From an uncultured Fretibacterium sp. (GTDB taxonomy: Bacteria > Synergistota > Synergistia > Synergistales > Aminobacteriaceae), in the NCBI GenBank assembly GCA_937911045.1, contig CALEPX010000061.1:1-57860 (forward strand): DNA of 57,860 nt, read 5' to 3'. Under the pieces are notes generated by a model, which was given only the letters and a program-made list of their open reading frames with translations, made no database searches and was not told the origin of the DNA. Positions 8,177 to 16,114 of the stretch are shown in pieces. A program made the position numbers and the translations under genes. Numbering within the stretch: position 1 is the first letter of the stretch; each line of letters starts with the position of its first letter.

Positions 8177-9445
8177 ATGGCGACGATATTATTTTCGGTT
8201 TTCATAATTTTGCTGATAATCGGAGTTCCGGTAGCGTTCTCGATTGGTTCCGCAGCAGCGATTACGATAGCGTTTGGACTTGGCACGAACAGGCTCATGA
8301 TGGTTGTGCAGCGAATGTTCGAGAGTTGCAATTCGTTCTCGTTGATAGCGGTTCCGTTTTTTATCCTGGCTGGAGATTTGCTGTCGAAGGGAAAGATTTC
8401 GCGATTACTGGTCGAGTTTTGCGAGTCGATTTTGGGAATGATTCGCGGTGGATTATCAGTTGTGTCGGTTTTGGCAGGAATGTTTTTCGCGGCGATTTCT
8501 GGGTCTGGAGCTGCGACGACTGCTGCGGTTGGCGGCGCGTTGATTAACGAGTTCGAAGCTCGTGGCTATGATGTGAGCGATTCGGCTGCGTTGATAGCTG
8601 CTGCCGGTACGATTGGAGTTGTAATTCCGCCGTCAGTTCCGATGGTTTTGTACGCTGTGATTGCGGAAGTGAGTGTTAGCAGTTTATTCAAAGCTGGATT
8701 TGTTCCGGGATTTATCATGGGCAGCGTTTTGATAATTATCGCGTTATACGAAGCTCATAAATACAAGTATCCCAAGGGCAGCAATTTCTCGTTCGCACGC
8801 CTTGTGAAGAGTTTTGTTTTTGCAATCCCGGGAATTTTGATGCCGCTGATAATTCTGGGTGGGATTTTCTCGGGGATATTCACGCCGTCTGAAGCTGCCG
8901 CGATTGCTGTTGGGTATGCGGTTTTAGTTTCGGGATTTGTGTATCGAGATTTAACGCTGAAGGGATTATTTGAGATTATGCTCGGTTCAGCCAAGACCAG
9001 TGCCGTAATCATGATTATAATAGCTGCTTCGGGACCGTTTGGCTGGTGTTTAGCGAACTGGAAAATTCCGGAGACGATTTCGAGCGCGGTGTTGTCGATT
9101 TCGGATAATAAATACGTGATCATGATGCTGATTTCGATAATAATTTTAATAGCCGGAGTATTCATGGAAACGTCGTCGGCGATAATTTTGCTGACACCGG
9201 TATTTTTGCCGCTGATAAAAGCTTTGGGAATTTCGACGATGCACTTCGGGGTGTTATTTGTCGTGGGAATTGCGATCGGAATGATAACGCCGCCGGTTGC
9301 GATAAATCTGTTCGTAGCGTCAGGCATAACGGGATTGCCGCTTGAAAAAGTTTCGCATTCAGTCGTGCCGTATCTGATAGGCTTAATAATCGTGTTTCTC
9401 GTGATAGTCTTCGTGCCGATAATTTTCCCTGGCGTGATTATGTGA
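8177..9445 (+). CDS. dctM: TRAP transporter large permease (DctM family)
   Basis: A 422-residue protein with about twelve membrane segments, the usual DctM size. Family features include the N-terminal VPVAFSIGSAAAI, the GDLLSKGKIS loop, AISGSGAATTAAVGG and the C-terminal GMITPPVAINLFVASGI motif. It is the channel subunit. GGGAG at 8163-8167 serves as ribosome site. A strong terminator follows, closing the TRAP operon. Confidence 0.95.
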   Translation: MATILFSVFIILLIIGVPVAFSIGSAAAITIAFGLGTNRLMMVVQRMFESCNSFSLIAVPFFILAGDLLSKGKISRLLVEFCESILGMIRGGLSVVSVLAGMFFAAISGSGAATTAAVGGALINEFEARGYDVSDSAALIAAAGTIGVVIPPSVPMVLYAVIAEVSVSSLFKAGFVPGFIMGSVLIIIALYEAHKYKYPKGSNFSFARLVKSFVFAIPGILMPLIILGGIFSGIFTPSEAAAIAVGYAVLVSGFVYRDLTLKGLFEIMLGSAKTSAVIMIIIAASGPFGWCLANWKIPETISSAVLSISDNKYVIMMLISIIILIAGVFMETSSAIILLTPVFLPLIKALGISTMHFGVLFVVGIAIGMITPPVAINLFVASGITGLPLEKVSHSVVPYLIGLIIVFLVIVFVPIIFPGVIM

Positions 9446-9461
9446 CGAGATTCGCGGAATT

Positions 9462-9498
9462 AAGCGTTTTCCCAAATTTTCGGGAGGACGCTTTTTTT
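9462..9498 (+). terminator. Rho-independent terminator of the TRAP operon
   Basis: Twelve-base stem, AAGCGTTTTCCC (9462-9473) with GGGAGGACGCTT (9482-9493), loop AAATTTTC, followed by a T run to 9498. Confidence 0.85.
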
Positions 9499-9518
9499 CT
9501 GCGTAATGATATTCGTGC

Positions 9519-9548
9519 AAAAAAAATTGCCCCGAAGCTTTGGGGGCG
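9519..9548 (-). terminator. Terminator of the patB-type gene
   Basis: Read on the minus strand, GC-rich arms (GCCCC/GGGGC around 9529-9547) are followed by eight T (plus-strand A run 9519-9526). It starts right at the stop codon of the aminotransferase-type gene. Confidence 0.65.
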
Positions 9549-10730
9549 TTATTTTTTGTATGCGGCTTTCAGTCGTGATAGTGCGTCGTGTATGTAGCGC
9601 GTCGGACATGCCAGATTCCATCGTTCGAAACACTCGCCAGATTTTCCGAACATGTAGCCTTCGTCAAAGAATAATTTCGCGTCGTAGTGATTTATGCGTT
9701 CGAGTTCGTGATAACTCAAGCCCAATCCCCTGAAATCCAGCCATAGCAGAAACGTGCCTTCGAGTGTGTAAATTTTTATCTCGGGAATTTCGCGCCGGAT
9801 AAATTCGCATATGATATTTTTATTCGCGTTGATTATTTCAAGAGCTTGTTCCAGCCATTTCGCGCCGTGTTTATACGCAGCCTCGCACGCTACGTAGCCA
9901 AGAATGTTGCATTTCGGATTCGGATTATTACGCTTGAGTGATGCCAGAAATTTCTCGCGCAAAGATTCGTTCGGGATAAATATGTTCGAAGTTTGCAGAC
10001 CGGCGATATTAAAACTCTTACTCGGTGACGTGCAGACTACGCAATTATTCGCGAACTCGTCCGAAATCGAAGCAAAGACCGTATGCGTATACCCGGGCAT
10101 GATTAGATCACAGTGAATTTCGTCGGAGATTACCAGAATATTATTTCTCAGGCAAATCTCGCCTATTCGCGTCAATTCGTCTCGTGTCCAAACTCTGGCG
10201 CACGGATTATGCGGACTGCAAAGTATTAATAATTTTGCGTTCCCCTGTGAAGCTTTGCGTTCAAGATCTTCGAAGTCAATCTCGTAATGATCGCCCATGT
10301 CCAGAAGCGCGCTTTCGATTAACAGCCTGTTGTTGGATTTCACAGCACTGTACATCGGATAATAAACAGGCGTTGTCAAAATCACACCGTCGCCTTCACA
10401 CGTATACGTCTTCACACACTCGAAGAATGCGTCAACTACACCGTGAGTCGGCAGAATCCATTCAGGTTTTGCGTCCCAGTTATGGCGAGTTCTGAACCAG
10501 TCACAAACACACTCAAGATACTCGTCCGTAGCGTTCGAATAGCCTAGTATGTTCGTATCAAGTTCGTGTTTCAGAGCCGCGATTATCTCCGGAGGCGTCA
10601 CAAATTCAAGATCAGCAACTGAGAACGGAATGATATTCTCGGATTCGTTGACGCCGTATTCCTGAAGCTCGTCCCATTTATGAGAGCCTTTGTTAAAGCG
10701 TTTGTAAACTGTTTCGAAATCGTAAGCCAT
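9549..10730 (-). CDS. PLP-dependent C-S lyase, PatB/MalY type
   Basis: A 393-residue fold-type I PLP enzyme. Markers are KWDELQEYG near the start, IPFSVADLEFVTPPEI, the substrate strand TTPVYYPMY, the CSPHNPCARVWT loop, the Asp of VISDEIHCDL and the PLP lysine in SPSKSFNIAGLQ. This pattern is that of PatB/MalY cystathionine beta-lyases, which cleave cystathionine or cysteine conjugates to pyruvate, ammonia and a thiol; aminotransferase activity is possible. I choose the ATG at 10730; an in-frame TTG at 10745 overlaps the upstream gene. It lies just downstream of an unknown DNA-binding-like gene on the same strand. Confidence 0.9.
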   Translation of the reverse strand: MAYDFETVYKRFNKGSHKWDELQEYGVNESENIIPFSVADLEFVTPPEIIAALKHELDTNILGYSNATDEYLECVCDWFRTRHNWDAKPEWILPTHGVVDAFFECVKTYTCEGDGVILTTPVYYPMYSAVKSNNRLLIESALLDMGDHYEIDFEDLERKASQGNAKLLILCSPHNPCARVWTRDELTRIGEICLRNNILVISDEIHCDLIMPGYTHTVFASISDEFANNCVVCTSPSKSFNIAGLQTSNIFIPNESLREKFLASLKRNNPNPKCNILGYVACEAAYKHGAKWLEQALEIINANKNIICEFIRREIPEIKIYTLEGTFLLWLDFRGLGLSYHELERINHYDAKLFFDEGYMFGKSGECFERWNLACPTRYIHDALSRLKAAYKK

Positions 10731-10734
10731 GAGA

Positions 10735-11454
10735 TTATTCGACAAGGTCCCTCACTGCAGAACGCAATCTGTCAATCTGCCACGATAACGTCGCAATTTC
10801 TTTTTGAAGCATAGCATTCTCTTTTAATAATTCGCGCTGTCGAGCCTTTTCACTGGTTCTGTCAGTTGAGAACGTGCTAACTATTGAAGTTGAAGGCACA
10901 GATCGAATTTGCGTTTTCTTTTGAATGAGCGTCTTGCTGCGTCTGGTTCGTCGAGTAATTTTGTGCGTGTTGACTTTATCCGGACGTTTCTTGTATTTCG
11001 TCTCGTAATCGGCAAGTGACATTGTATTTGCCGCACCGCCTCGCATTCTGACCGCGACTACAAGCTGCCAGTTCGTGCCAAATTCCACGGCTGTCTGATG
11101 AATGCCAACTTCGTCCGAACGAGCTATGATTCGGCGTTTCTCTTCGTCAGTCAGGTCTTTGTAAGTTTTGCGCTGAGTTTCCTGAAGAGCTTCACTGTTT
11201 TTTGGTTGCGAAATAGCTTCAGGGCTTGTAGATAATTCTGGCTCTGGCTCTGATTTTGTCTCTAAAGCTGAATCCGGATTTGAATCTGAATCTGTCGGAT
11301 TTACAGGCTCAACGAAATATGAATCCGCAGCCGGTTCTGGCTCTGTAGAAAGCGGAGTTTCCTGCGTAAATAAGTTATAATCAGGTGTCTGGTTATAATG
11401 ATTTTCTTCAGTATTATCGATTGCGCTTATGCTTGTGTTTTCGTCATCCAGCAT
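10735..11454 (-). CDS. Unknown protein: acidic disordered N-terminus, HTH-like segment, basic region, C-terminal coiled coil
   Basis: A 239-residue protein I cannot assign. Residues 1-95 are very acidic and low in complexity (Glu, Asp, Ser, Pro). Residues about 96-130 (YKDLTDEEKRRIIARSDEVG, then IHQTAVEFGTNWQLVVAV) look like a helix-turn-helix of the kind found in transposase or homeodomain-like proteins. A strongly basic stretch follows (KITRRTRRSKTLIQKK), and the last 40 residues form a likely coiled coil (LLKENAMLQKEIATLSWQID). DNA binding with self-association is a reasonable guess. It ends four bases upstream of the PatB-type start, suggesting one transcript. Confidence 0.7.
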   Translation of the reverse strand: MLDDENTSISAIDNTEENHYNQTPDYNLFTQETPLSTEPEPAADSYFVEPVNPTDSDSNPDSALETKSEPEPELSTSPEAISQPKNSEALQETQRKTYKDLTDEEKRRIIARSDEVGIHQTAVEFGTNWQLVVAVRMRGGAANTMSLADYETKYKKRPDKVNTHKITRRTRRSKTLIQKKTQIRSVPSTSIVSTFSTDRTSEKARQRELLKENAMLQKEIATLSWQIDRLRSAVRDLVE

Positions 11455-11593
11455 TGTTAAATAATTTCCTTTCTGAGTATTAATTAAGTCTAAGTGTAGA
11501 TAAAATATGTATTATAAACAACCAGTTAGTCACTAGAGCATGACTTGCCTATTGTAACACATAACACACAGGTCGCGCGATATAAATGCGAAT

Positions 11594-12094
11594 TTAGGAC
11601 GATTGTTTTTCCAACTTTTCCAACTTTTCCAACTTGTCCAACTTGTCCAACTGCTGCAATTTTTTGAAAGAGGCCGGAGCATTCAAGTAAAGATTCCAGA
11701 ATAACTTGTAGCCTTCTTCTGTTGCTGGAATCTTGTATAATACGCCGTTCTGAGTGTCCTCGATTACGAGCATGTTTTCGCCGAGTTCATCTGCCGAGAG
11801 ATTCTCAAGTTTGACCGAAGGATTCAGAGATTTTGGATCATTTTTGGTGTTTTCACCTGTGCGCGCGTCAGATTTTCTCTGAGGAATCGCCAGCAACGGA
11901 GAATCCGACAAGAGATCCTCAGGTTTCACGCCCAAAGCTTTTGCTAACCTGACAATTTTTGCGGCATCCGGATAGCTCTCACCGTTTTCCCAGCGTCTGA
12001 TAGTTGCGACTGAAATTCCTGTTTCCTTTGCAAATTCGATTTGATTATAACCGGCTCTTTTCCTGTACAGCTTCAATTTGCTCCCTAGTCTCAT
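11594..12094 (-). CDS. XRE-family (Cro/CI-type) regulator with a repeat-encoded C-terminal tail
   Basis: A 166-residue protein. Residues 1-65 form an XRE helix-turn-helix (LGSKLKLYRKRAGYNQIEFA, then KETGISVATIRRWENGESYP). The ATG at 12094 is supported by AGAGGTG ten bases upstream; the longer frame to 12136 is not needed. The middle has a short beta-type domain (MLVIEDTQNGVLYKIPATEEG). The tail LDKLDKLEKLEKLEK is encoded by five 9-base repeats, so its length may vary between strains without a frameshift. The target genes are unknown; it is divergent from birA. Confidence 0.88.
   Translation of the reverse strand: MRLGSKLKLYRKRAGYNQIEFAKETGISVATIRRWENGESYPDAAKIVRLAKALGVKPEDLLSDSPLLAIPQRKSDARTGENTKNDPKSLNPSVKLENLSADELGENMLVIEDTQNGVLYKIPATEEGYKLFWNLYLNAPASFKKLQQLDKLDKLEKLEKLEKQSS
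11611..11652. repeat. Tandem 9-base repeat inside the XRE regulator gene
   Basis: Four and a half units of CCAACTTKT (two CCAACTTTT, two CCAACTTGT, then CCAACT). On the minus strand they encode Leu-(Glu/Asp)-Lys triplets. Confidence 0.9.
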
Positions 12095-12245
12095 AAATAA
12101 ACACCTCTTTGTAAAATAAAACGTCAAAATATTCAAAAAAGAATCATTTACACATAATAATACTCAAAAATAATTGATTTGCAAGAAAAATTTGCGGAAA
12201 ATTTGCGAACTTGAATTTCTGATTTCTACCTGTAAAATTTTGCGC

Positions 12246-13262
12246 ATGAATAATAATATCAGCATGAAAACTAAAATCTTGAGAATACTTGAGGCATCAC
12301 GTGAGAAATTTGTCTCGGGTGAGAATATCGCAGAGCAGCTCGGCGTTACAAGGGCGACGGTTTCTCAGTACGTGAAAATTTTGAAGAGTGAGGGATACAT
12401 GATAAGTGCTTCGACGAAAATCGGCTATCGTTTGGAAAAATTCTGCGATGTATTGTCACGTGAAGGGATAATTGCGAATTTAATCGACGAAAATATTCTC
12501 GGGGAAATAATTTGCCTTGACGAGATTGACTCGACGAATAATTACGCGAAGAAACTGGCTCTCGATGGCGCACCTGAGGGAACGTTGATAACAGCGAATC
12601 ATCAGACTTCCGGACGTGGCAGGCGCGGTCATTCATTCGTGTCGCCGGCTGGAACCGGATTATACATGACGCTGATTTTGCGCCCGAACGTTGAGACACC
12701 GGAATTTCAAATGATAACTGTTGCCGCAGCAGTCGCCGTATGTTTTGCGCTCGAAAAATTGGTTCCGGGAATTAAGCTCGGGATTAAATGGGTGAATGAT
12801 ATTTTTCTGGGCGGCAAGAAAATCTGCGGAATATTGACCGAAGCCGTAACAAGTATCGAAAGCGGCGAAATTGAAAGCGTAATAATCGGAATCGGCGTGA
12901 ACATTCGCACGGAAAATTTTTCTCCGGAGATTGCGTGTATAGCAGGCTCGATTTTTGACGGGAATGCCGACACGGAAAATATTTTCTCACGCAACGAACT
13001 TGCAGCGTTAATATCCGAACACATTATGCGATTTTCGAGAAAACTTGACGCTCCGGAAATAATTGCAGCTTATCGAGAGCGATCGATTCTGACCGGTGAA
13101 AATATCCGATACATGATCGGCAACGAATCACGAAAGGCGCGTGTTCTCGGAATTGATAACTCTGGCGGGCTTGAAATAATCGGCGAAGATGGCGTGCGGG
13201 AAATTTTGCGCTCGGGTGAAGTCTTCATGCTCCGGAAAATTCGCGAAACTTGCAAATCTTGA
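12246..13262 (+). CDS. birA: Biotin-protein ligase / biotin operon repressor
   Basis: A 338-residue bifunctional BirA. An N-terminal winged helix (SGENIAEQLGVTRATVSQYV) is followed by the ligase core: LDEIDSTNNYAKKLA, the biotinyl-AMP loop TSGRGRRGHSF, GLYMTLILRP, and GIKWVNDIFLGGKKICGIL with the catalytic Lys. A C-terminal SH3-like domain completes the usual length. It attaches biotin to carboxylase subunits and, through the N-terminal domain, can repress biotin genes. The ATG at 12246 is the most likely start; ATG 12264 is possible and neither has a clear ribosome site. Confidence 0.95.
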   Translation: MNNNISMKTKILRILEASREKFVSGENIAEQLGVTRATVSQYVKILKSEGYMISASTKIGYRLEKFCDVLSREGIIANLIDENILGEIICLDEIDSTNNYAKKLALDGAPEGTLITANHQTSGRGRRGHSFVSPAGTGLYMTLILRPNVETPEFQMITVAAAVAVCFALEKLVPGIKLGIKWVNDIFLGGKKICGILTEAVTSIESGEIESVIIGIGVNIRTENFSPEIACIAGSIFDGNADTENIFSRNELAALISEHIMRFSRKLDAPEIIAAYRERSILTGENIRYMIGNESRKARVLGIDNSGGLEIIGEDGVREILRSGEVFMLRKIRETCKS

Positions 13263-13263
13263 C

Positions 13264-13291
13264 TTGACAATTTCCTGAACGTGGATATAAT
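13264..13291 (+). promoter_or_regulatory. Sigma-70 promoter of the tRNA operon
   Basis: Perfect TTGACA (13264-13269) and perfect TATAAT (13286-13291) with a 16-base spacer, 47 bases upstream of the first tRNA gene. The -35 box begins at the end of birA. Confidence 0.88.
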
Positions 13292-13337
13292 AAACGCTGT
13301 TGCGAATAACGTGTTTACGTTTGTGTGACGTGAGTTG

Positions 13338-13416
13338 CGGGGCGTAGCGCAGTCTGGTTTAGCGCACCTGCTTTGGGAGCAGGGGGTCGAAGGTTCGAAT
13401 CCTTTCGCCCCGACCA
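13338..13416 (+). tRNA. tRNA-Pro (UGG)
   Basis: Seven-base acceptor stem CGGGGCG/CGCCCCG, encoded CCA end, TTCGAAT in the T loop; the anticodon loop TTTGGGA gives TGG at 13374-13376. First gene of a six-tRNA cluster. Confidence 0.96.
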
Positions 13417-13481
13417 GGTAAAACGCAGCAGCTCAGCAGATTGAAAATGTAATAACGAGAGAGTGATTTGTAGCAGCATCT

Positions 13482-13558
13482 GCGGGAATAGCTCAGTTGG
13501 CTAGAGCGATGGCCTTCCAAGCCGTAGGTCGCGGGTTCGAATCCCGTTTCCCGCTCCA
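13482..13558 (+). tRNA. tRNA-Gly (UCC)
   Basis: Acceptor GCGGGAA/TTCCCGC, encoded CCA; the anticodon loop CTTCCAA gives TCC at 13516-13518. Confidence 0.96.
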
Positions 13559-13576
13559 GAAATTTCTCAGCAATAC

Positions 13577-13653
13577 GCGCTCTTAGCTCAGCTGGATAGA
13601 GCAACGGCCTTCTAAGCCGTAGGCCGCGGGTTCGAATCCTGCAGGGCGCGCCA
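13577..13653 (+). tRNA. tRNA-Arg (UCU)
   Basis: Acceptor GCGCTCT/AGGGCGC (one G-U), discriminator G, encoded CCA; the anticodon loop CTTCTAA gives TCT at 13611-13613. Confidence 0.96.
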
Positions 13654-13673
13654 AGTTTTGCAACGTGCAGCAT

Positions 13674-13751
13674 GGTGAGTGTAGCGCAATTGGTTAGAGC
13701 TTCGGATTGTGGTTCCGGCGGTTGAGGGTTCAAGTCCCTTCACTCACCCCA
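13674..13751 (+). tRNA. tRNA-His (GUG)
   Basis: Acceptor GTGAGTG/CACTCAC with the extra 5' G (G-1) opposite C73 that marks tRNA-His; encoded CCA; the anticodon loop TTGTGGT gives GTG at 13709-13711. Confidence 0.96.
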
Positions 13752-13771
13752 AGTAACACAAGACAGATTTT

Positions 13772-13848
13772 GCGCTCGTAGCTCATTTGGATAGAGCGAC
13801 AGACTTCGGATCTGTAGGCAGCGGGTTCGAGTCCTGCCGGGCGCGCCA
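13772..13848 (+). tRNA. tRNA-Arg (UCG)
   Basis: Acceptor GCGCTCG/CGGGCGC, discriminator G, encoded CCA. The anticodon stem ACAGA/TCTGT closes the loop CTTCGGA, giving TCG at 13806-13808. It reads CGA and probably CGG. Confidence 0.94.
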
Positions 13849-13891
13849 GGTATGAATCACGATTTCTCACATCACAATCTCACAATCAAAA

Positions 13892-13967
<76 letters not shown>

Positions 13968-14004
13968 GCACATAATCAGGTGAAAGCCTTCAAAAATATA
14001 TCGA

Positions 14005-14038
14005 GACCACCCCCCAGTAATTCACAGGGTGGTCTTTT
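14005..14038 (+). terminator. Terminator of the tRNA cluster
   Basis: GACCACCC (14005-14012) pairs with GGGTGGTC (14027-14034), followed by four T. It overlaps the 3' end of the convergent gene. Confidence 0.75.
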
Positions 14039-15284
14039 GATTCCGGATTTTACTCGAAAGATCCGCCCTCTCGCGCTCAATATCAAATTCAAACGTGAAA
14101 ATTTCATGCTCAATCGAATCCGTGTCCGTGATTTTTACGTCGATTTTTATCACACCGCTTTGCTGCTCAGGCTCGATGAATAATACCGGATAACCGAAAT
14201 CGTTGAAGCCACTCGAAACAAATTCCAGCTCCGGACTGATTCGATACATGACTTTTGCAACCCTGTTATAATCCTCGGGAATTATCGCGAAATTCAATCT
14301 TTTGTCGCGTGAAAGCTCAGGTTTAAGCGAAATCTTCAGGTCATGCTTCAGCGCGAAAACTGCTCCGGACGGCGTGTAAATCGTTCCGGAAATTAAGCCC
14401 GCTCCCCACGAAAACACAAATAACAAAGCCAACGCTCCAGAATCCGAAATAATATCCAGTCTGGAAATTCTCCGGCGCAGAAATATCGCACAAATTCCAA
14501 GCGCAAAAATCGAAATCACGAAAAAATACGGAACTAACCACGAAAATTTTCTCGCAATCTCAAACGTGAACGCGAACATAATCGAGAATAATATTCCGGT
14601 TTTGACCGTCAGAATTTTTCGCCACATCAACGCAAATACATCGCCCCAACTCATCAGCGGAACTTCAGGAAATTCGTCACGTTCGTCAAGTTCAGCGGAT
14701 TCGCTTTCGAATTTCAGTTTCGCGGCATTCTCAGAATTTTTCAGGTAGTTCCAGAACCGCATAATCTCAGACATGTCCGGCGCGGAAGATTTTTCACCGT
14801 GTCTCGGATTCGAAAAACGCAGCAAATATTCCTGTTCGTAATGATCCAGAATTAACTCGAAAATCTCTTCGTGATAAACGTAAATCTTGTTATTATTCGC
14901 GGATTTCGCATCTTTTCTGAGAGCCAGCAATTTCGAACACCAGACATTCTCGCGTTCCATTGAGGCTAAAGTTCGCGTTATCGTTGACGTGTCGCGCCCA
15001 AGAATTATCGCAATGTCCTGAACATGCCAGTAAATTTTCCTGTCGGCATTCTCGAATAGCAAATGGCTGATTTGTGCAGCACGAGAACCGTAAATATCTT
15101 CCAAAAATTCGCGCCTGTCATCGTCAGAACCCTGAAAATTCTTGTAATCGTTCACGTATTCCGTCAATAATTCACGAACATATTTGCGTGCCTGCTCGAA
15201 CTCGTGGAATTTCCGCTCCATACGCCTCATGATATTCCTGCTCAGATTAAATTTCGGAATCTTGTTAATCGCAATCAAACGCAT
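14022..15284 (-). CDS. Unknown membrane protein with N-terminal HTH-like domain (possible membrane-bound regulator)
   Basis: A 420-residue protein not recognised by family. Residues about 80-115 (YWHVQDIAIILGRDTSTITR) look like a winged-helix or HTH DNA-binding region, followed by a helical segment to about 160. Three hydrophobic spans lie at about 228-245, 249-270 and 283-302. The last 110 residues are polar and beta-rich (FIEPEQQSGVIKIDVKITD), and with an odd number of spans would be outside the membrane. This layout, cytoplasmic HTH plus external domain, resembles one-component membrane regulators such as ToxR/CadC, but there is no clear sequence match, so the role is a guess. A GGGAGG lies 16 bases before the ATG, farther than usual. 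Confidence 0.75.
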   Translation of the reverse strand: MRLIAINKIPKFNLSRNIMRRMERKFHEFEQARKYVRELLTEYVNDYKNFQGSDDDRREFLEDIYGSRAAQISHLLFENADRKIYWHVQDIAIILGRDTSTITRTLASMERENVWCSKLLALRKDAKSANNNKIYVYHEEIFELILDHYEQEYLLRFSNPRHGEKSSAPDMSEIMRFWNYLKNSENAAKLKFESESAELDERDEFPEVPLMSWGDVFALMWRKILTVKTGILFSIMFAFTFEIARKFSWLVPYFFVISIFALGICAIFLRRRISRLDIISDSGALALLFVFSWGAGLISGTIYTPSGAVFALKHDLKISLKPELSRDKRLNFAIIPEDYNRVAKVMYRISPELEFVSSGFNDFGYPVLFIEPEQQSGVIKIDVKITDTDSIEHEIFTFEFDIERERADLSSKIRNQKTTL

Positions 15285-15329
15285 TCGATTTTTCGCAAAT
15301 CCTCCCGTAAAATTTTCACAACGTTTTCG

Positions 15330-15357
15330 AACGAATTATATTAAACGAATTATATTA
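15330..15357. repeat. Perfect tandem 14-base repeat in a promoter region
   Basis: AACGAATTATATTA occurs twice with no gap (15330-15343, 15344-15357) just upstream of a small-protein gene. A TTCACA box at 15315-15320 and TATATT at 15337-15342, 16 bases apart, suggest a promoter; the repeat duplicates the -10-like sequence. Confidence 0.8.
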
Positions 15358-15377
15358 TATGAAAGGAGATGTTATCA

Positions 15378-15539
15378 ATGGCAAGACAAATACGCTATCA
15401 GTGCAGAAATTGTCACCAAACCACAATTCGCAGCGAATTACAAGGTCCTCCACCCGAAAATCCCGGCAGTTGCTCGAAAAAAAACGACGACGGTCATGGC
15501 TACAAAGCTCATGATTGGATGAGAATCGGCTACGTTTAG
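15378..15539 (+). CDS. Small putative zinc-ribbon protein (53 residues)
   Basis: A short gene with a clear GAAAGGAGAT ribosome site. The product has CRNC near the start (Cys 9 and 12), a third Cys at 32 in NPGSCSKK, and His residues in GHGYKAHDWMRI. This resembles small metal-binding proteins with a CxxC then a C/H-rich second half, common in gut bacteria. Zinc binding is inferred from Cys/His spacing; the function is unknown. A second small gene follows 41 bases downstream and both end at one terminator, so they form a small operon. Confidence 0.75.
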   Translation: MARQIRYQCRNCHQTTIRSELQGPPPENPGSCSKKNDDGHGYKAHDWMRIGYV

Positions 15540-15580
15540 ATAGAAATTGCGTTTTGAGTTTGTGAAGGGAGGTGAATTTA

Positions 15581-15751
15581 ATGGGATTCTGGGGCGACGT
15601 TGCTTCAAACGCTATGGGAAATATGGCAAGAAATTTTGATAAATATTCGCGGGACTCTCGTATTGATGATGACAAACGCGCGGAATTAGCCGACAAAGCA
15701 GAAAATTGGCGCGGATTACAACGAGGCTTTGACGACTGGAGAAATTCATAA
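15581..15751 (+). CDS. Small hydrophilic protein (56 residues), unknown
   Basis: The ATG at 15581 has a strong ribosome site (GGGAGGTG at 15568-15575). The product starts MGFWGDVASNAMGNMARNFD and is then charged and helical, with several Trp/Arg. I do not know the family. The close upstream partner (zinc-ribbon-like) and shared terminator suggest a linked function. Confidence 0.7.
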   Translation: MGFWGDVASNAMGNMARNFDKYSRDSRIDDDKRAELADKAENWRGLQRGFDDWRNS

Positions 15752-15768
15752 TAATTTGCGGCTGACTA

Positions 15769-15803
15769 GATCAGGTGAGAGAGTTTTTCACCCGATCTTT
15801 TTT
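15769..15803 (+). terminator. Terminator of the two-gene small-protein operon
   Basis: GATCAGGTGA (15769-15778) pairs with TCACCCGATC (15788-15797) with one mismatch, followed by six T. Confidence 0.8.
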
Positions 15804-15810
15804 CACGCGC

Positions 15811-15849
15811 CAAAAAGCACTCCCCCGAAATTTTCCAGAGAAGTGCTTT
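15811..15849 (-). terminator. Probable terminator for the minus-strand tRNA-Ala
   Basis: AAAGCACT/AGTGCTTT stem (15814-15821 with 15842-15849); on the minus strand it ends in a run of five T. It lies about 90 bases beyond the tRNA 3' end. Confidence 0.5.
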
Positions 15850-15941
15850 CGTTATCGTGTTATCGAATCATCGATTGTTGTAATATAAGCTATGTGTAGT
15901 TTTTCGACCTGAAACTTCAAAGCTGCGTCCAAATCAAATAT

Positions 15942-16017
<76 letters not shown>

Positions 16018-16031
16018 GAATGCACCCGAAA

Positions 16032-16061
16032 AGTATAATCCCTAGTTCAATATTTTGTCAA
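16032..16061 (-). promoter_or_regulatory. Sigma-70 promoter of tRNA-Ala
   Basis: On the minus strand TTGACA (16056-16061) is followed after 18 bases by TATACT (16032-16037), about 15 bases upstream of the tRNA 5' end. Confidence 0.8.
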
Positions 16062-16114
16062 GTGATTTATAATTGCTCACGTAATCATTCACATTTCGCA
16101 CTGGAGAATTTCTA

